Shown here: positions 31,556 through 42,645 of the stretch, one piece after another
Layout: each line of letters opens with the position of its first letter
Position numbering within the stretch: the first letter of the stretch is position 1
Assembly: GCA_014529385.2 (NCBI GenBank)
Contig: CM043967.1
Coordinates: 81,666,278 to 81,724,277 of the forward strand
Direction of reading: 5' to 3'
From: Adiantum capillus-veneris
Lineage: Eukaryota; Streptophyta; Polypodiopsida; Polypodiales; Pteridaceae
Length of the DNA stretch: 58,000 nucleotides
Notes under the pieces: model-generated
Seen by the model: only the letters and a program-made list of their open reading frames with translations
The model's database searches: none
What the model was told of the DNA's origin: nothing
Made by a program: the position numbers and the translations under genes

Positions 31556-32080
31556 AGAAGAAGAGAATTTTAACGTCGTAGAAAACTATCCCAAAAGACG
31601 TTAAAGATTAGGTTAGATGTAGACTTACGTTAAATTAGATTTAGGTTTATTTTTAGTTAGATTTACGTTTATTTAGATTTATGCTTATTTACGTTAGATC
31701 GAGTCCACACAAGAATTACTTACGGTTTAGGGTTTAGAGTTAGACGAACAGTGAAAAGATCTACTGTGAAAAGATGTTAAGATGCTGTGAAGTGCTACAG
31801 CTAGAGAAGAGGCAAAGGGGTTGTGTCCACTACATGCAGTATCATGTAGACGTGGGTGTGTAGATTTCTTGTACCCACAAATATAGGTATTGACCAATAA
31901 AGACGAGATTATAACCCGGTGGTTCTGATCTCCGTGCACCTCTAGACCGAGGTGTGCGGGGATTGGACATGACTAGAGAATGTGAGGTAAAGAGAGAGAG
32001 AGAGAGAGAGACAGATAAGACGAAGAATGCCAATAGAATATTAAATTTGTTGTCCAGGTTATAAGTTTTTTATCCTCATT

Positions 32081-33866
32081 ATGAGTAGCGACGAGGATGT
32101 GGGACCGTCCAACCGAAACACCTATCTCTCGATGAGGGTCTTATGTCCTTGTAATCAATGCAAGCATGCTGTGCGACAGACAAGACGCGTTTCTTTGCAG
32201 CACGTTCGCGAATTTGGCGAGTTCGATCCATCTATTATAGATCGAGTTGTTGCCAATTATAACTCGTCGGACTCTGACGCTGGCCAACAAGCAGCAATCT
32301 TGCAACCCAATAGACGTGTTCGCAGGCGCTTTGGTCAAGCAGCATATGTGAGGCCACAAGATGTAGCCTCTGACAGCTCGGGGGATGATCATGCAGAGCA
32401 CATTCCCAACGAGGCAATGTTTGAGCCCGAGATTGATGAAATGATCGAGACGATCATGGATTCAGAAAGGCTTATCTATGATGATATGAAAAGTGAAGCC
32501 GATACGCCATTGTATAATGGAGCACGTATGTCTAGATTGAAAGCACTCGTGGTTCTTCTCAACATGCAGGCAAAGTTTGGATGGAGTGACACTAGCGTCA
32601 GAGCGCTTTTCAGGTGATCTATTACAATTAGTTTACTTTAATAAAACTCTAAATTTATAATGATCTGATAGATTTTTACACGAGTGTATCGTATTTTTAT
32701 GTTGTGTAGATTGCTTAAAGAGCACATACTACCAGCTGGCAATGTGATGCCAGATTCTCGAGATGAAGCAAGAAAGATTTTGCGAAACTTGGGGATGGAT
32801 TACAATTCTATCCACGCTTGTCCTAATGACTACATTCTTTTCAGAGGGGAATACATAGACATGGAGAAGTGTCTGAAATGTGATTCCGAAAGATATTGAG
32901 TAGATCTCCACGGGACAAAAAATTCCACAAAAGGTTTTGCGACATTTTCCTTTGCTTCCTCGCATCAAGCATTTCTTCGAATGTATGTCCATGGCTGCCC
33001 TAGCATCATGGCATGAGGAGAATAAATCTTCGGATGGTGTGCTACGAATTCCTGCAGATTGTGCAGCCTGGAAACATATAGATGGAACATGGTCGGATTT
33101 TGCCAGGGAAGCTCGAAATTTGCGCTTAGGCCTGGCTATGGATGGCGTAAATCCATTTGGTCAAAGATCAACATCTTACAGTGTATGGCCCATTGTCATC
33201 GTCAACTACAACATTCCCCCGTGGTTGACTACGAAGAAGGGGCACCTATGGCTAAGCTTGATTGTGCCAGGGTGATATAAAGTGGAGAATATGGATGTGT
33301 ATCTTCGTCCACTATTGGAAGAGCTACAACAATTGTGGATTGGCATAGAGGTGGTGGATATGGAGGGTCGCAATGCTACTGTGCGTAGAGGAGAGTCTGG
33401 TTTTCTTGAGGTGGATTCTACTAATAAATGGACTGACCTAAGAGACACTTTCGTACTACCCGAGCATTGTGAACAAGTAAGTATGTAAATAGTTAACATC
33501 CCTCTTTTACAAGTTATGTGCTTGAAAGCTCTCATGTAAGTTATGTGGCTCTGGCAGGTAATATTTCATCCTACAAAGTCTACATCAAATTGGTGGTACG
33601 TCATAGAGGTAGCCCCTCGTAGTGCAAGGACGTATGAAGGCTACCATGTGCCAATCACAACGGCATCAATGGAGGAGATCAAAGAAGATGCTCAATCAGA
33701 AGCCGCTGCGGTGGTGCCAGACGAGCATCAAGATGCTACTACTCTATATGGGGTGCATGCAGAGGAGCTACAAAATGAAACAGAGGATATGTGTTTAAAC
33801 GGAGAGCTCTATATAGATATAGGAAGTTATGCTGAGTTATGCGAGGATGAGAGAGAGATCTCTTAA
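32081..33866 (+). pseudogene. TNP2-type transposase, CACTA-2 outer copy, central deletion
   Basis: Exon 1 (32081-32613) is open and encodes MSSDEDVG onward. Exon 2 starts at 32710 and carries a TGA at 32897, an extra A in a run near 32917-32922 and a TGA near 33274. At about 33360 the core region (IEVVDM) is fused directly to the C-terminal part (GRNATVRRGESGF). This removes about 1.9 kb present in the inner copy, including the DUF4218-like region. The last exon (33558-33866) is intact. The protein would lack much of its catalytic region. Confidence 0.9.
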
Positions 33867-34138
33867 AGCCACAAATATTGTATTTGAACAATTTTGCTCC
33901 GTGTTGTAAAAGCTCTGGCTCTCTAAGTACCTTCCATGGTGTATAACGCTCTTTTCTACTCGCGCTCACATCTTTTGATTGAAAATTCTGAGTTTTCGAC
34001 TTGCCTCTTCTATCACTCAATTCATTGCGTCATTGTATTTATATGTGTCATTACGTCATTGTATTTAATGGTCTTTGCGTCATTGTCTACTCTATTCATT
34101 CAATATTAAGTTTAAATATTCGTGTGTTTAATGCAAGT

Positions 34139-34477
34139 ATGGATGATGAGGAGTTTCTTTCTTCTTTGTCACCGCAGCACAGACAGTGGTACGTGGAGCG
34201 TCATCGCTCTGGCGCATCATCGCGCTTTCCTACTCCATCTGCATCTCCCTCTCTTTCGGAGCATTCGGTGCGCTCCAAAGCTTCGGTGTCGACGAGACGA
34301 TCTTCACAGTCGTCTAGACACCGGCGCTCTAGTGGTGGCGGTGGTGGTTATTGTGGGGATTGCGCCGCCGATGCCTCCACACCGCCTCGTGTTCGACGAG
34401 GCTCTTTACCCTCCCCTTCTTTGCCCGCTCCCACACCAGCCACAGCATCGCCATCTACGCCAGGTTTTGCGCGGCTA
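34139..34477 (+). pseudogene. CACTA accessory gene, outer copy, truncated
   Basis: It starts with an ATG (MDDEEFLSSLSPQHRQWYVE) and encodes the Ser/Arg-rich N-terminus and Gly run, then homology to the other copies stops at the codons for FARL near 34477. The C-terminal Transposase_24 region is gone. Unlike the inner copy, codon 13 is CAG rather than TAG. Confidence 0.85.
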
Positions 34478-34717
34478 ACATAAAAAACTAAACCAGGATT
34501 TTCTTATCAGTTACCGCTGATTAGCAAACCTGGGTTTCGACAATTGTTGTTGTGTCTGTATGCTAATCTGCAACAAATTTGTATTACATATTATTATCTG
34601 ATAGCTCTTCCACTTACCTTATTTCCAAGTTTTCTGTTAGTAGAACCTCATGTTGCAAACACAGGCTTTCATGAAAATGTTGGTGTTTCAAGCTTTTGTA
34701 TGGGGCAAGGTTTTACA
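34478..34717. other. 240-bp insert of unknown origin between the two CACTA copies
   Basis: It has no match elsewhere in the window. A short frame (VEPHVANTGFHENVGVSSF) after a TTTCCAAG-type pyrimidine-rich stretch near 34625 could be an exon fragment, but this is weak. It is either the site into which the inner copy inserted or filler from a repair event. Confidence 0.45.
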
Positions 34718-34850
34718 CACTACAAGAGGCTATTCATATTAGCGACGCTCACACAGCGACGCTCAATTTTTTTTTTCCCGGCGTCGCTATGAGCGTCGCA
34801 AATTTCTTTGTTAATTTGCGACGCTCATAGCGACGCCGGCTGGCCTAAAA
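34718..34850 (+). repeat. CACTA-3 5' terminal and subterminal repeats with perfect hairpin
   Basis: GCGACGCTCA repeats follow the terminus. An inverted repeat has 25-bp perfect arms at 34780-34804 and 34813-34837 with an eight-base loop. Each arm contains GCGTCGCTATGAGCGTCGC, a double copy of the presumed accessory-protein site. Confidence 0.9.
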
Positions 34851-34868
34851 AAATAACCGAGCGCGCCC

Positions 34869-34897
34869 AAAAACTCAGATCTCAGATCTGAGTTTTT
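34869..34897. repeat. 29-bp palindrome in CACTA-3
   Basis: Perfect copy of the palindrome at 30128-30156 (14-bp arms, one central base). About 22 bp downstream, GGAGCAG is followed by GTAACGC, a possible splice donor of a leader exon. Confidence 0.85.
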
Positions 34898-34929
34898 CGG
34901 CGCCCTCAAGCAAGGAGCAGGTAACGCTC

Positions 34930-35055
34930 TCCCTCTCTCTCTCTCTCTCTCTCTTTTTCTTCTCCACACACACACACACACACACACACGACGAGAGGAA
35001 GGAGAGCCAGGTATGCTCCTTCCCTCTCCACATTCTCATGTTCCCTTCCCCTCTT

Positions 35056-35090
<35 letters not shown>

Positions 35091-35100
35091 TAGTGTTTTT

Positions 35101-35137
<37 letters not shown>

Positions 35138-35370
35138 AGCATAAACAAAAACGCACACACACATACATAAACAAATAATGCACACACACATTGAGAGAGG
35201 AAAAGAGAGAGAGAGAGCATGCATAAACAAAAAACGCACGCATTGAGAGAGGAAAAGAGAGAGAGAACATGCATAAACAAAAAACACACACATTTAGAGA
35301 GGAAAAGAGAGAGAAAACATGCATACGATCCAAAAAAACGCACACACATTGAGAGATAAAGAGAGAGAAA
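34930..35370. repeat. Low-complexity block in the CACTA-3 leader
   Basis: Same architecture as 30186-30680 with shorter (GA)n and longer (CA)n runs. Differences are mostly repeat-number changes. Confidence 0.9.
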
Positions 35371-35726
35371 CTAATTTAACGTCATAGGAAACTAATTAAA
35401 ATTAAAAGACCTAAAGATCTAGCCGACGAGGAGTTGAACTCAAGACCTATTATTCAAGAGGGAAATGGCATAATCAATCTATCATACTTGGCATGGGTGA
35501 TAGAAAGGTTATACCATTTATCTCTTTTTATTGGCACACACATCCACACACGCACACACACACAAGAACAAGAGAGTTATAACGTCGTAGGAAACTATCT
35601 TAAAAGACGTTAAAGATTAGGTTATATGTAGACTTACATTAAATTAGATTTAGGTTTATTTTTAACTAGATTTATGTTTATTTATGCTAGATTTAGATTT
35701 ACGTTATATTAGATTAGATTTAGGTC

Positions 35727-36086
35727 TCCATAGACTGCGATGCCTGCATGAAGCGGGTGAAGAAAGCCCTCAATGGAATATATGGTATTGCTGCCTTGAC
35801 TCATGGTGGGCTCCGTCGATCCAAAAGTGCTGGTGAAATGTCTTCAGAAGATAGGGAAGAAGGTGGATCTTCAGGGCGGCAAGAGTCACTACATCCCCGA
35901 CACAATGACCATCTAGACAGCCTCTAGTCATTCAACAGCAACTTCAAAGTTAGTAACAAGAGCAAGAACGGTCTAAAGGGCCAATTGCTGTCGTCAGATG
36001 TGGATGGAGATGAGGCAGCGTCACCGCCGGAAGTTAACTCTCACATCTTTAGTGATGAGAATTCCAACTCTTGCCGAGTTATGTGA
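35727..36086 (+). pseudogene. Captured HMA-to-CaaX gene fragment (HIPP-like), CACTA-3 copy
   Basis: This is the second copy of the fragment at 31032-31391. It has the same length, the same CDAC metal site, the same in-frame TAG and the same CRVM end. A few amino-acid differences exist (for example NEIQGIA against NGIYGIA). Because both copies share the TAG, the stop predates the split of CACTA-2 and CACTA-3. CACTA-1 lacks the fragment, so capture followed divergence from CACTA-1 or was lost there. Confidence 0.7.
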
Positions 36087-36655
36087 AAAATTATGTGTTA
36101 AATCAGTTTTAAGGTTCTTATAATCCCTGTTAGTTTAGTTCTTTGTTTTTAATATAACATAATTTACGTTAGATTTAGATTTATGTTATATTAGATCAGA
36201 GTTAGGTTTATTTAGGTTTACCCACACACACACACACAAGAAGAAGAGAGTTTTAACGTCGTAGGAAACTATCCCAAAAGACTTTAAAGATTAGGTTAGA
36301 TGTAGACTTACGTTAAATAAGATTTAGGTTTATTTTTAGTTAGATTTACGCTTATTTACGTTAGATCGAGTCCACGCAAGAATTACTTACGGTTTAGGGT
36401 TTAGAGTTAGACGAACAGTGAAAAGATCTACTGTGAAAAGATGTTAAGATGCTGTGAAGTGCTACAGCTAGGGAAGAGGCAAAGGGGTTTTGTCCACTAC
36501 ATGCAGTATCATGTAGACGTGGGTGTGTAGATTTCTTGTACCCACATATATAGGTATTGACCAATAAAGACGAGATTATAACCCGGTGGTTCTGATCTCC
36601 GTGCACCTCTAGACCGAGGTGTGCGGGGATTGGACATGACTAGAGAATGTGAGGT

Positions 36656-36718
<63 letters not shown>
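36656..36718 (+). promoter_or_regulatory. (GA)n tract upstream of the CACTA-3 transposase
   Basis: A pure GA run of about 60 bp lies some 65 bp before the start codon. The matching tracts are about 50 bp in CACTA-1 and only about 22 bp in the outer CACTA-2 copy. A pyrimidine-rich acceptor (TTTTTTGTCCAG) follows it. A role in transcription is possible but unproven. Confidence 0.5.
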
Positions 36719-36721
<3 letters not shown>

Positions 36722-36781
36722 CGAAGAATGCCAATAGAATATTAAATTTTTTGTCCAGGTTATATGTTTTTTATCCTCATT

Positions 36782-39700
36782 ATGAGTAGTGACGAGGATG
36801 TGGGACCGTCCAACCGAAACACCTATCTCTCAACGAGGGTCTTATGTCCTTGTAATCAATGCAAGCATGCTGTGCGACGGACAAGACGTGTTTCTTTGTA
36901 GCACGTTCGCGAATTTGGCGAGTTTGATCCACCTATTATAGATCGAGTTGTTGGCAATTATAACTTGTCGGCCTCTGCCGCTGGCCAACAAGCAGCAATC
37001 TTGCAACCCAATAGACGTGTTCGCAGGAGGTTTGGTCAAGCAGCATATGTGAGGCCACAAGATGTAGCCTCTGACAGCTCAGGCGATGATCATGCAGAGC
37101 ACATTCCCAACGAGGCAATGTTTGAGCCCGAGATTGATGAAATGATCGAGACGATCATGGATTCAGAAAGGCTTATCTATGATGATATGAAAAGTGAAGC
37201 CGATACGCCATTGTATAATGGAGCACGTATGTCTAGATTGAAAGCACTCCTGGTTCTTCTCAACATGCAGGCAAAGTTTGGATGGAGTGACACTAGCGTC
37301 ACAGCGCTTTTCAGGTGATCTATTACAATTAGTTTACTTTAATAAAACTCTAAATGTATAATGATCTGATAGATTTTTACACGACTGTATCATATTTTTA
37401 TGTTGTGTAGATTGCTGAAAGAGCACATACTACCAGCTGACAATGTGATGCCAGATTCCCGAGATGAAGCAAGAAAGATTTTGCGAAACTTGGGGATGGA
37501 TTACAATTCTATCCACGCTTGTCCTAATGACTGCATTCTTTTGAGAGGGGAATACATAGACATGGAGAAGTGTCCGAAATGTGATTCCGAAAGATATCAA
37601 GTAGATCTCCACGGGACAAAAATTCCACAAAAGGTTTTGCGACATTTCCCTCTGCTTCCTCGCATCAAGCATTTCTTCGAATGTAAGTCCATGGCCGCCC
37701 TAGCATCATGGCATGAGGAGAATAAATCTTCGGATGGTGTGCTACGAATTCCTGCAGATTGCGTAGCGTGGAAACATATAGATGGAACATGGTCAGATTT
37801 TGCCAGGGAAGCTCGAAATTTGTGCTTAGGCCTGGCTATGGATGGCGTAAATCCATTTGGTCAAAGATCAACATCTTACAGTGTATGGCCCGTTGTCATC
37901 GTCAACTACAACATTCCCCCGTGGTTGACTACGAAGAAGGGGCACCTATGGCTAAGCTTGATTGTGCCAGGGCGATATAAAGTGGGGAATATGGATGTGT
38001 ATCTTCGTTTACTATTGGAAGAGCTACAACAATTGTGGATTGGCATAGAGGTGGTGGATATGAGCCGACACACAGGACGACGGAATGCTTTGATCAGAGG
38101 CATTCTAATGTGGACCATGCATGACTATCCCGGGCTAACAGAATGCTCAGGTGATCTATTGACACTCCTCACTCAGACACTGTAAATCTTGTTTTTTCCC
38201 ATAGTTGATCTATTATCATGTGTATACATGCAGGGCTTCAAACAAGCGGATACAGAGCATGTGTCACATGTGGACCTAGACTGAATGCACGTAGGGCACC
38301 CTCACTGAAGAAGCAAATCTACGAAGGTCATCAAGCGTATCTTCCAGAGAATCATGTGTTATGCGACGGCTTTTTGGGAAGAGAGCCACCAAGGATGTCT
38401 GCACAAGCATGGTTAGAGCAGAAGGAGATGTGCGATGACGGATTGCCTCCAGGGATGAAGAGACTATCTCTATGGTACGAGTTACCATACTGGCCCCAAC
38501 TCATGATCAATCACTTGCTCGATCCAATGCACATATTCAAGAATGTGGGTAATCTACTATGGGACCATCTGACCGGCAAGAAAGATACTTTGGGAGCCAG
38601 AGTTGACCTTAGAAATGTGGATCGTATGGAGCAATATTGGCCGCAAACAGCGTCCGATGGATCGATAAAACTCCCTAAAGCACCATGGATTTTCACAGGA
38701 GCCCAAGAACGCAAAGTAAAAGAGACCATTCGATCTTTGCGGACCCCCACTGGCGTAATGCACTCGCTCCGAACGTGTTTTACTAAAGAAGGAAAGCTTA
38801 CTGGTTTGAAGTCACATGATTGGCATAAAATGTGTCAGGTACGTTCATAGTGGACTTTAATATCATTGCTGCACATACTTTACAGTTTATTTTACCGGTT
38901 GCCATTGAGGGATCTACAAACTTGCAAAGCTGGTGCAATGGATCTCACAAAAGGAGATCAACGTAGACTCCATACCATTCGCCAAACTAAATGCTGCGGA
39001 GCTTGTGTGCATGTTTGAGCAACATTTTCCTACTACAATGCTAACCATTCAGGTGCATCTTCTTGTTCACATAGTTGATGAGGTGGAAATAGCTGGCACA
39101 GTTCGTTCCAGATGGATGTTCTTCTTAGAGCGTTTCATGAAAACGCTTAAGGGATATGTGCGTCAAAAGGCACGTCCGGAGGGTAGCATGGCAGAAGGTT
39201 GGTTGGTATCAGAGTCCCTAGTGTACATTGGAGAGTGGCTAGACGGATTTGATAAATCCCGGGACACGCTATGGCGAACCATAGATGATGAGCGCATATC
39301 TGGGATTGTCATGTGCAATCTCGGTGTTGAGAAGAAGATGACGGAAGATCTAGAGGCTAAAATCAACCGATTTTGCATGCTTCACAATCCACTGATGCAA
39401 AAGTGGATTTCACAATATGAGGATGCAAAGCAAGAGCGACAAAGGGCACGAATCGAGTGGAGACGGGGAAGACGACCACCGATGCACTATCCAGCGGTTT
39501 TGGAGAGCCTACCAACCTTCATGAGCTTAAGATGGTTGCACAACCAATTGAAAATCGCACAACAATGCGGTGATGAAGTGACTGAAGAAGAGTGGGAGTA
39601 CTCTCGGGGTTGCACGACCAAGGTAAGTTTGCAATGTACGACTAGCAAGTGACTTTATTTATAAACCTTTGAACGACCACTCATAATCTTTGTTCGTTGT

Positions 39701-40455
39701 AGTATAAGTCATACACAGCAGCATGGTGTAAAGGTCGACATTCTAGGGTGGAACGAATCGACAAAAAGCGTTTTACTCAAGATTGTGGAATCATGGCAAA
39801 ATTTGAACAGTCTAGTCGACGACGTTCCTCTGATGCAGATCCTGTGGTGGCGGAACTCACTTACTTCGGCACGCTGCAAGAGATTTTGAGGATCGATTAC
39901 AGAGGATTTTTTGTCGACTTGTTCGACGTGCAATGGTTCAAGATAATCATGGAGGGTCGCAACGCTACTGTGCGTAGAGGAGAGTCTGGTTTTCTTGAGG
40001 TGGATTCTACTAAGAAATGGACTGACCTAAGAGACACTTTCGTACTACCCGAGGATTGTGAACAAGTAAGTATGTAAATAGTTAACATATTCCTTTTACA
40101 AGTTATGTGCTTGAAAGCTCTCATGTAAGTTATGTGGCTCTAGCAGGTAATATTTCATCCTACAAAGTCTACATCAAACTTGTGGTACGTCATAGAGGTA
40201 GCCCCTTGTAGTGCAAGGACGTATGAAGGCTACCATGTGCCAATCACAACGGCATCAATGGAGGAGATCAGAGAAGATGCTCAATCAGAAGCCGCTGCGG
40301 TGGTGCCAGACGAGCATCAAGATGCTACTACTCTATATGGGGTGCATGCAGAGGAGCTACAAAATGAAACAGAGGATATGTGTTTAAACGGAGAGCTCTA
40401 TATAGATATAGGAAGTTATGCTGAGTTATGCGAGGATGAGAGAGAGATCTCTTAA
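36782..40455 (+). pseudogene. TNP2-type transposase, CACTA-3 copy, near-complete
   Basis: Six exons with GT-AG borders: 36782-37314, 37411-38150, 38234-38838, 38886-39622, 39703-40065 and 40147-40455. Together they give about 3.3 kb, a protein of about 1,100 residues, normal for plant CACTA transposases. The order is an N-terminal CxxC segment, Transposase_21 core (GLAMDGVNPFGQRSTSYSVW, NYNIPPWL, RHTGRRNALIRG), HLLDPMHIFKNVG, the DUF4218-like HLLVHIVDEVEIAG and the DUF4216-like YVIEVAP. Two defects are visible: codon 40 is TAG (36899-36901) where the outer copy has CAG, and exon 4 lacks 28 nt found in CACTA-1 after LPVAIEG, which shifts the frame. The copy is inactive but recently so. Confidence 0.94.
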
Positions 40456-40727
40456 AGCCACAAATATTGTATTTGAACAATTTTGCTCCGTGTTGTAAAA
40501 GCTCTGGCTCTCTAAGTACCTTCCATGGTGTATAACGCTCTTTTCTACTCGCGCTCACATCTTTTGATTGAAAATTCTGAGTTTTTGACTTGCCTCTTCT
40601 ATCACTCAATTCATTGCGTCATTGTATTTATATGCGTCATTACGTCATTGTATTTAATGGTCTTTGCGTCATTGTCTACTCTATTCATTCAATATTAAGT
40701 TTAAATATTCGTGTGTTTAATGCAGGT

Positions 40728-42037
40728 ATGGATGATGAGGAGTTTCTTTCTTCTTTGTCACCGTAGCAGAGACAGTGGTACGTGGAGCGTCATCGCTCTG
40801 GCGCATCATCGCGCGTTCCTACTCCATCTGCATCTCCCTCTCTTTCGGAGCATTCGCCGCGCTCCGAAGCTTCGGTGTCGACGAGACGAGCTTCACACTC
40901 GTCTAGACACCGGCGCTCTAGTGGTGGCGGTGGCGGTTGTTGTGGGGATTCCGCCACTGATGCCTCCACACCGCCTCGTGTTCGACGAGGCTCCTTACCC
41001 TCCCCTTCTTTGCCCGCCCCCACACAAGCCACAGCATCGCCATCTATGCCAGGTTTTGCACGGCTGACTGTTCCTAGAAGCTACACACCTCTACCTACTC
41101 TGCCAGGAGCCACCCCACTCGACACTCCTCGCTTCGGGGCCCAGACGCCAGTGGAGACACCCGACGTCCATACCCCCATCGACACGGGGCTAGAGACCCC
41201 TGCCGGGACACCCAGGTTCACGCGTCACCGGCCAGAGGGCTTGCCTTACTCCGTCGACATCAGCGGCGGCATCATCATGGATGATGACGGCAAGAAGGTG
41301 ATCTCGCGCATGCGTGGTGTTTGCTCTCAGTTGTTTAGACACTACATACTAAACAAATGTAGTGAAGTACCAAGTGATTTAAAAAACAGAGTCATCAGCA
41401 TACTTCATGATGAGTTTCCCGTTCCAACACGGGATCAGCGCTTCAAGGAAGACCTGATGAAGATTTGAATGCGCGAATACTGCAAACACAAGCGTTCCGA
41501 AGTGCAAAAAGCAATCAAGAATGGGTGGAACAGGCCAGATTGGCTGGCCAAAGAAGATTGGAAGAATGCGAAGAAAGCAGCGCGCGAGAATCCCGACAAG
41601 TGGAAGCAACAAAAGGATGCAGCCAGGGCGCGAGTAGAGGCAGGGAGCTCGCACCACTTGGGGAGCGGTGGATGGGCATCATTTGAGGCCGATTTTGTAA
41701 GTGTTTTCACATTGCTCTTTATGTTCGATAGTTTAGGGTTTATGAGTTTTTTAATTCTAACATAATGAAATCTTTGTATGTTTTGACAGTGGTCGATGAC
41801 AGGACGTGATCCCACACCGTACGAGCGCGAGTACGCAGGCAAGAAGGGCTTAAACGCCCTGATGGACATTCTCAGTTCTCGCGACGGCATGGTTAGTATT
41901 AGGGTTTACTCTTTTTTATTTTTTGTATTGTTTTATAAATGTCGTTATATGTTTATACTTACTGAAAGCTGTCTTATTGTCTTTTTTTGCAGAATCCGAC
42001 AGATACGCCGCTTGGACGCGATGAGACGTCTGACTAG
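40728..42037 (+). pseudogene. CACTA accessory protein (Transposase_24/TnpA-like), CACTA-3 copy
   Basis: Three exons (40728-41696, 41790-41891, 41993-42037) sum to 372 codons. The protein has an acidic start (MDDEEFLSSLSP), a Ser/Arg/Pro-rich region with a Gly run, TPVETPDVHTPIDTGLETPA repeats, LPYSVDISGG, a helical region (HDEFPVPTRDQRFKED) and the C-terminal RPDWLAKEDW, NPDKWKQQ and HHLGSGGWAS motifs of plant Transposase_24. Stops are TAG at 40764 (CAG in the outer copy) and TGA at 41466 (CGA in CACTA-1). Both look like methyl-cytosine transitions. The product would bind subterminal DNA. Confidence 0.88.
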
Positions 42038-42383
42038 ACGACGTCAGTTTAGCCGTAGCTAGATAGCATTAGTTTAGGGTTTCTCATAGCTTATGTATCA
42101 TGAGACGGGTTTCTCATAGCTTATGTATCATGAGACGGATTTTATACGTCTTTTTGAACCATGTATATTATTACATTTGTCACCGTAGTTCCTTTTGCCA
42201 ATCAATTCTTTATGCCTATGATGTTGTACAATTGTCATTATTACATTTGCCAATCAATTCATTTTGCCTATGATGTGTACAATTGTCAATTTTGCAAACA
42301 ATGCATCTTGTGGGTGACTATTTTGGGTCTATTATCTACCCTTGCACTTTTTTTAAAAAGTGAATCAAGTACAATATGGTTGA
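42038..42383 (+). other. CACTA-3 3' non-coding region
   Basis: AT-rich with two short direct repeats (TTTCTCATAGCTTATGTATC near 42080 and 42110, and ATTGTCATTATTACATTTGCC-like units near 42170-42290). No gene is seen. Confidence 0.6.
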
Positions 42384-42416
42384 TGGGTGGCAGGGCATTC
42401 AATGCCCTGCCACCCA
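42384..42416. repeat. 33-bp perfect palindrome followed by a run of A
   Basis: TGGGTGGCAGGGCATT, a central C, then the exact reverse complement, then nine or ten A. CACTA-1 has only the core CATTCAAT at the same place. The structure resembles an intrinsic-terminator hairpin on the minus strand, but plants do not use those. It could be a recent foldback or a replication-slippage product. Confidence 0.9.
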
Positions 42417-42424
42417 AAAAAAAA

Positions 42425-42642
42425 TCTCTCGGGCATCGCTATAAGCATCGCTATAGTCTTCTGTGTAAACATCGCTATAACCTTCGCTATGAGCGTCGCT
42501 ATATAGCGACGCTTATAGCGATGCATATAGCGACTCCTATAGCGACGCTCGTAGCGACGGTTTTAGCGACGCCGGGGGCTATAAAAACCCAGTGTATTTC
42601 TGTCGCTAACAGCGTCACAAGAGCACACAACCTCTTGTAGTG
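42425..42642 (+). repeat. CACTA-2/3 3' subterminal repeats and terminus
   Basis: Ten or so copies of CATCGCTATA and GCGACGCTTATAG motifs in both orientations, a CTATAAAAACCC box near 42582, then CCTCTTGTAGTG. The arrangement matches the CACTA-1 3' end. Confidence 0.88.
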
Positions 42643-42645
42643 CTT

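Larger units (their letters stand above)
29977..42642 (+). mobile_element. Compound CACTA-2: two 5' ends sharing one 3' end
   Basis: The outer ends (CACTACAAGAGG at 29977, CCTCTTGTAGTG at 42642) are flanked by the duplication CTT (29974-29976, 42643-42645). Inside is a second CACTA 5' end at 34718. The outer 5' part (29977-34477) runs from the terminus to the accessory gene and stops abruptly. After 240 bp of unrelated DNA the inner copy runs complete to 42642. The three bases before the inner 5' end are ACA, which does not match the bases after 42642. Either the inner element inserted in the outer and their 3' halves recombined, or the compound moved as one unit. It sits in Gypsy-B between gag and protease. 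Confidence 0.92.
34718..42642 (+). mobile_element. CACTA-3, inner CACTA copy, structurally complete
   Basis: It has a 5' terminus at 34718, subterminal repeats, leader with captured HMA fragment, transposase gene, accessory gene and 3' terminus at 42642. At 7.9 kb without insertions it is the best guide to the layout of this family in the window. Both genes carry point defects, so it is not autonomous as it stands. Its own left duplication (ACA, 34715-34717) has no partner at the right end. Confidence 0.93.
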
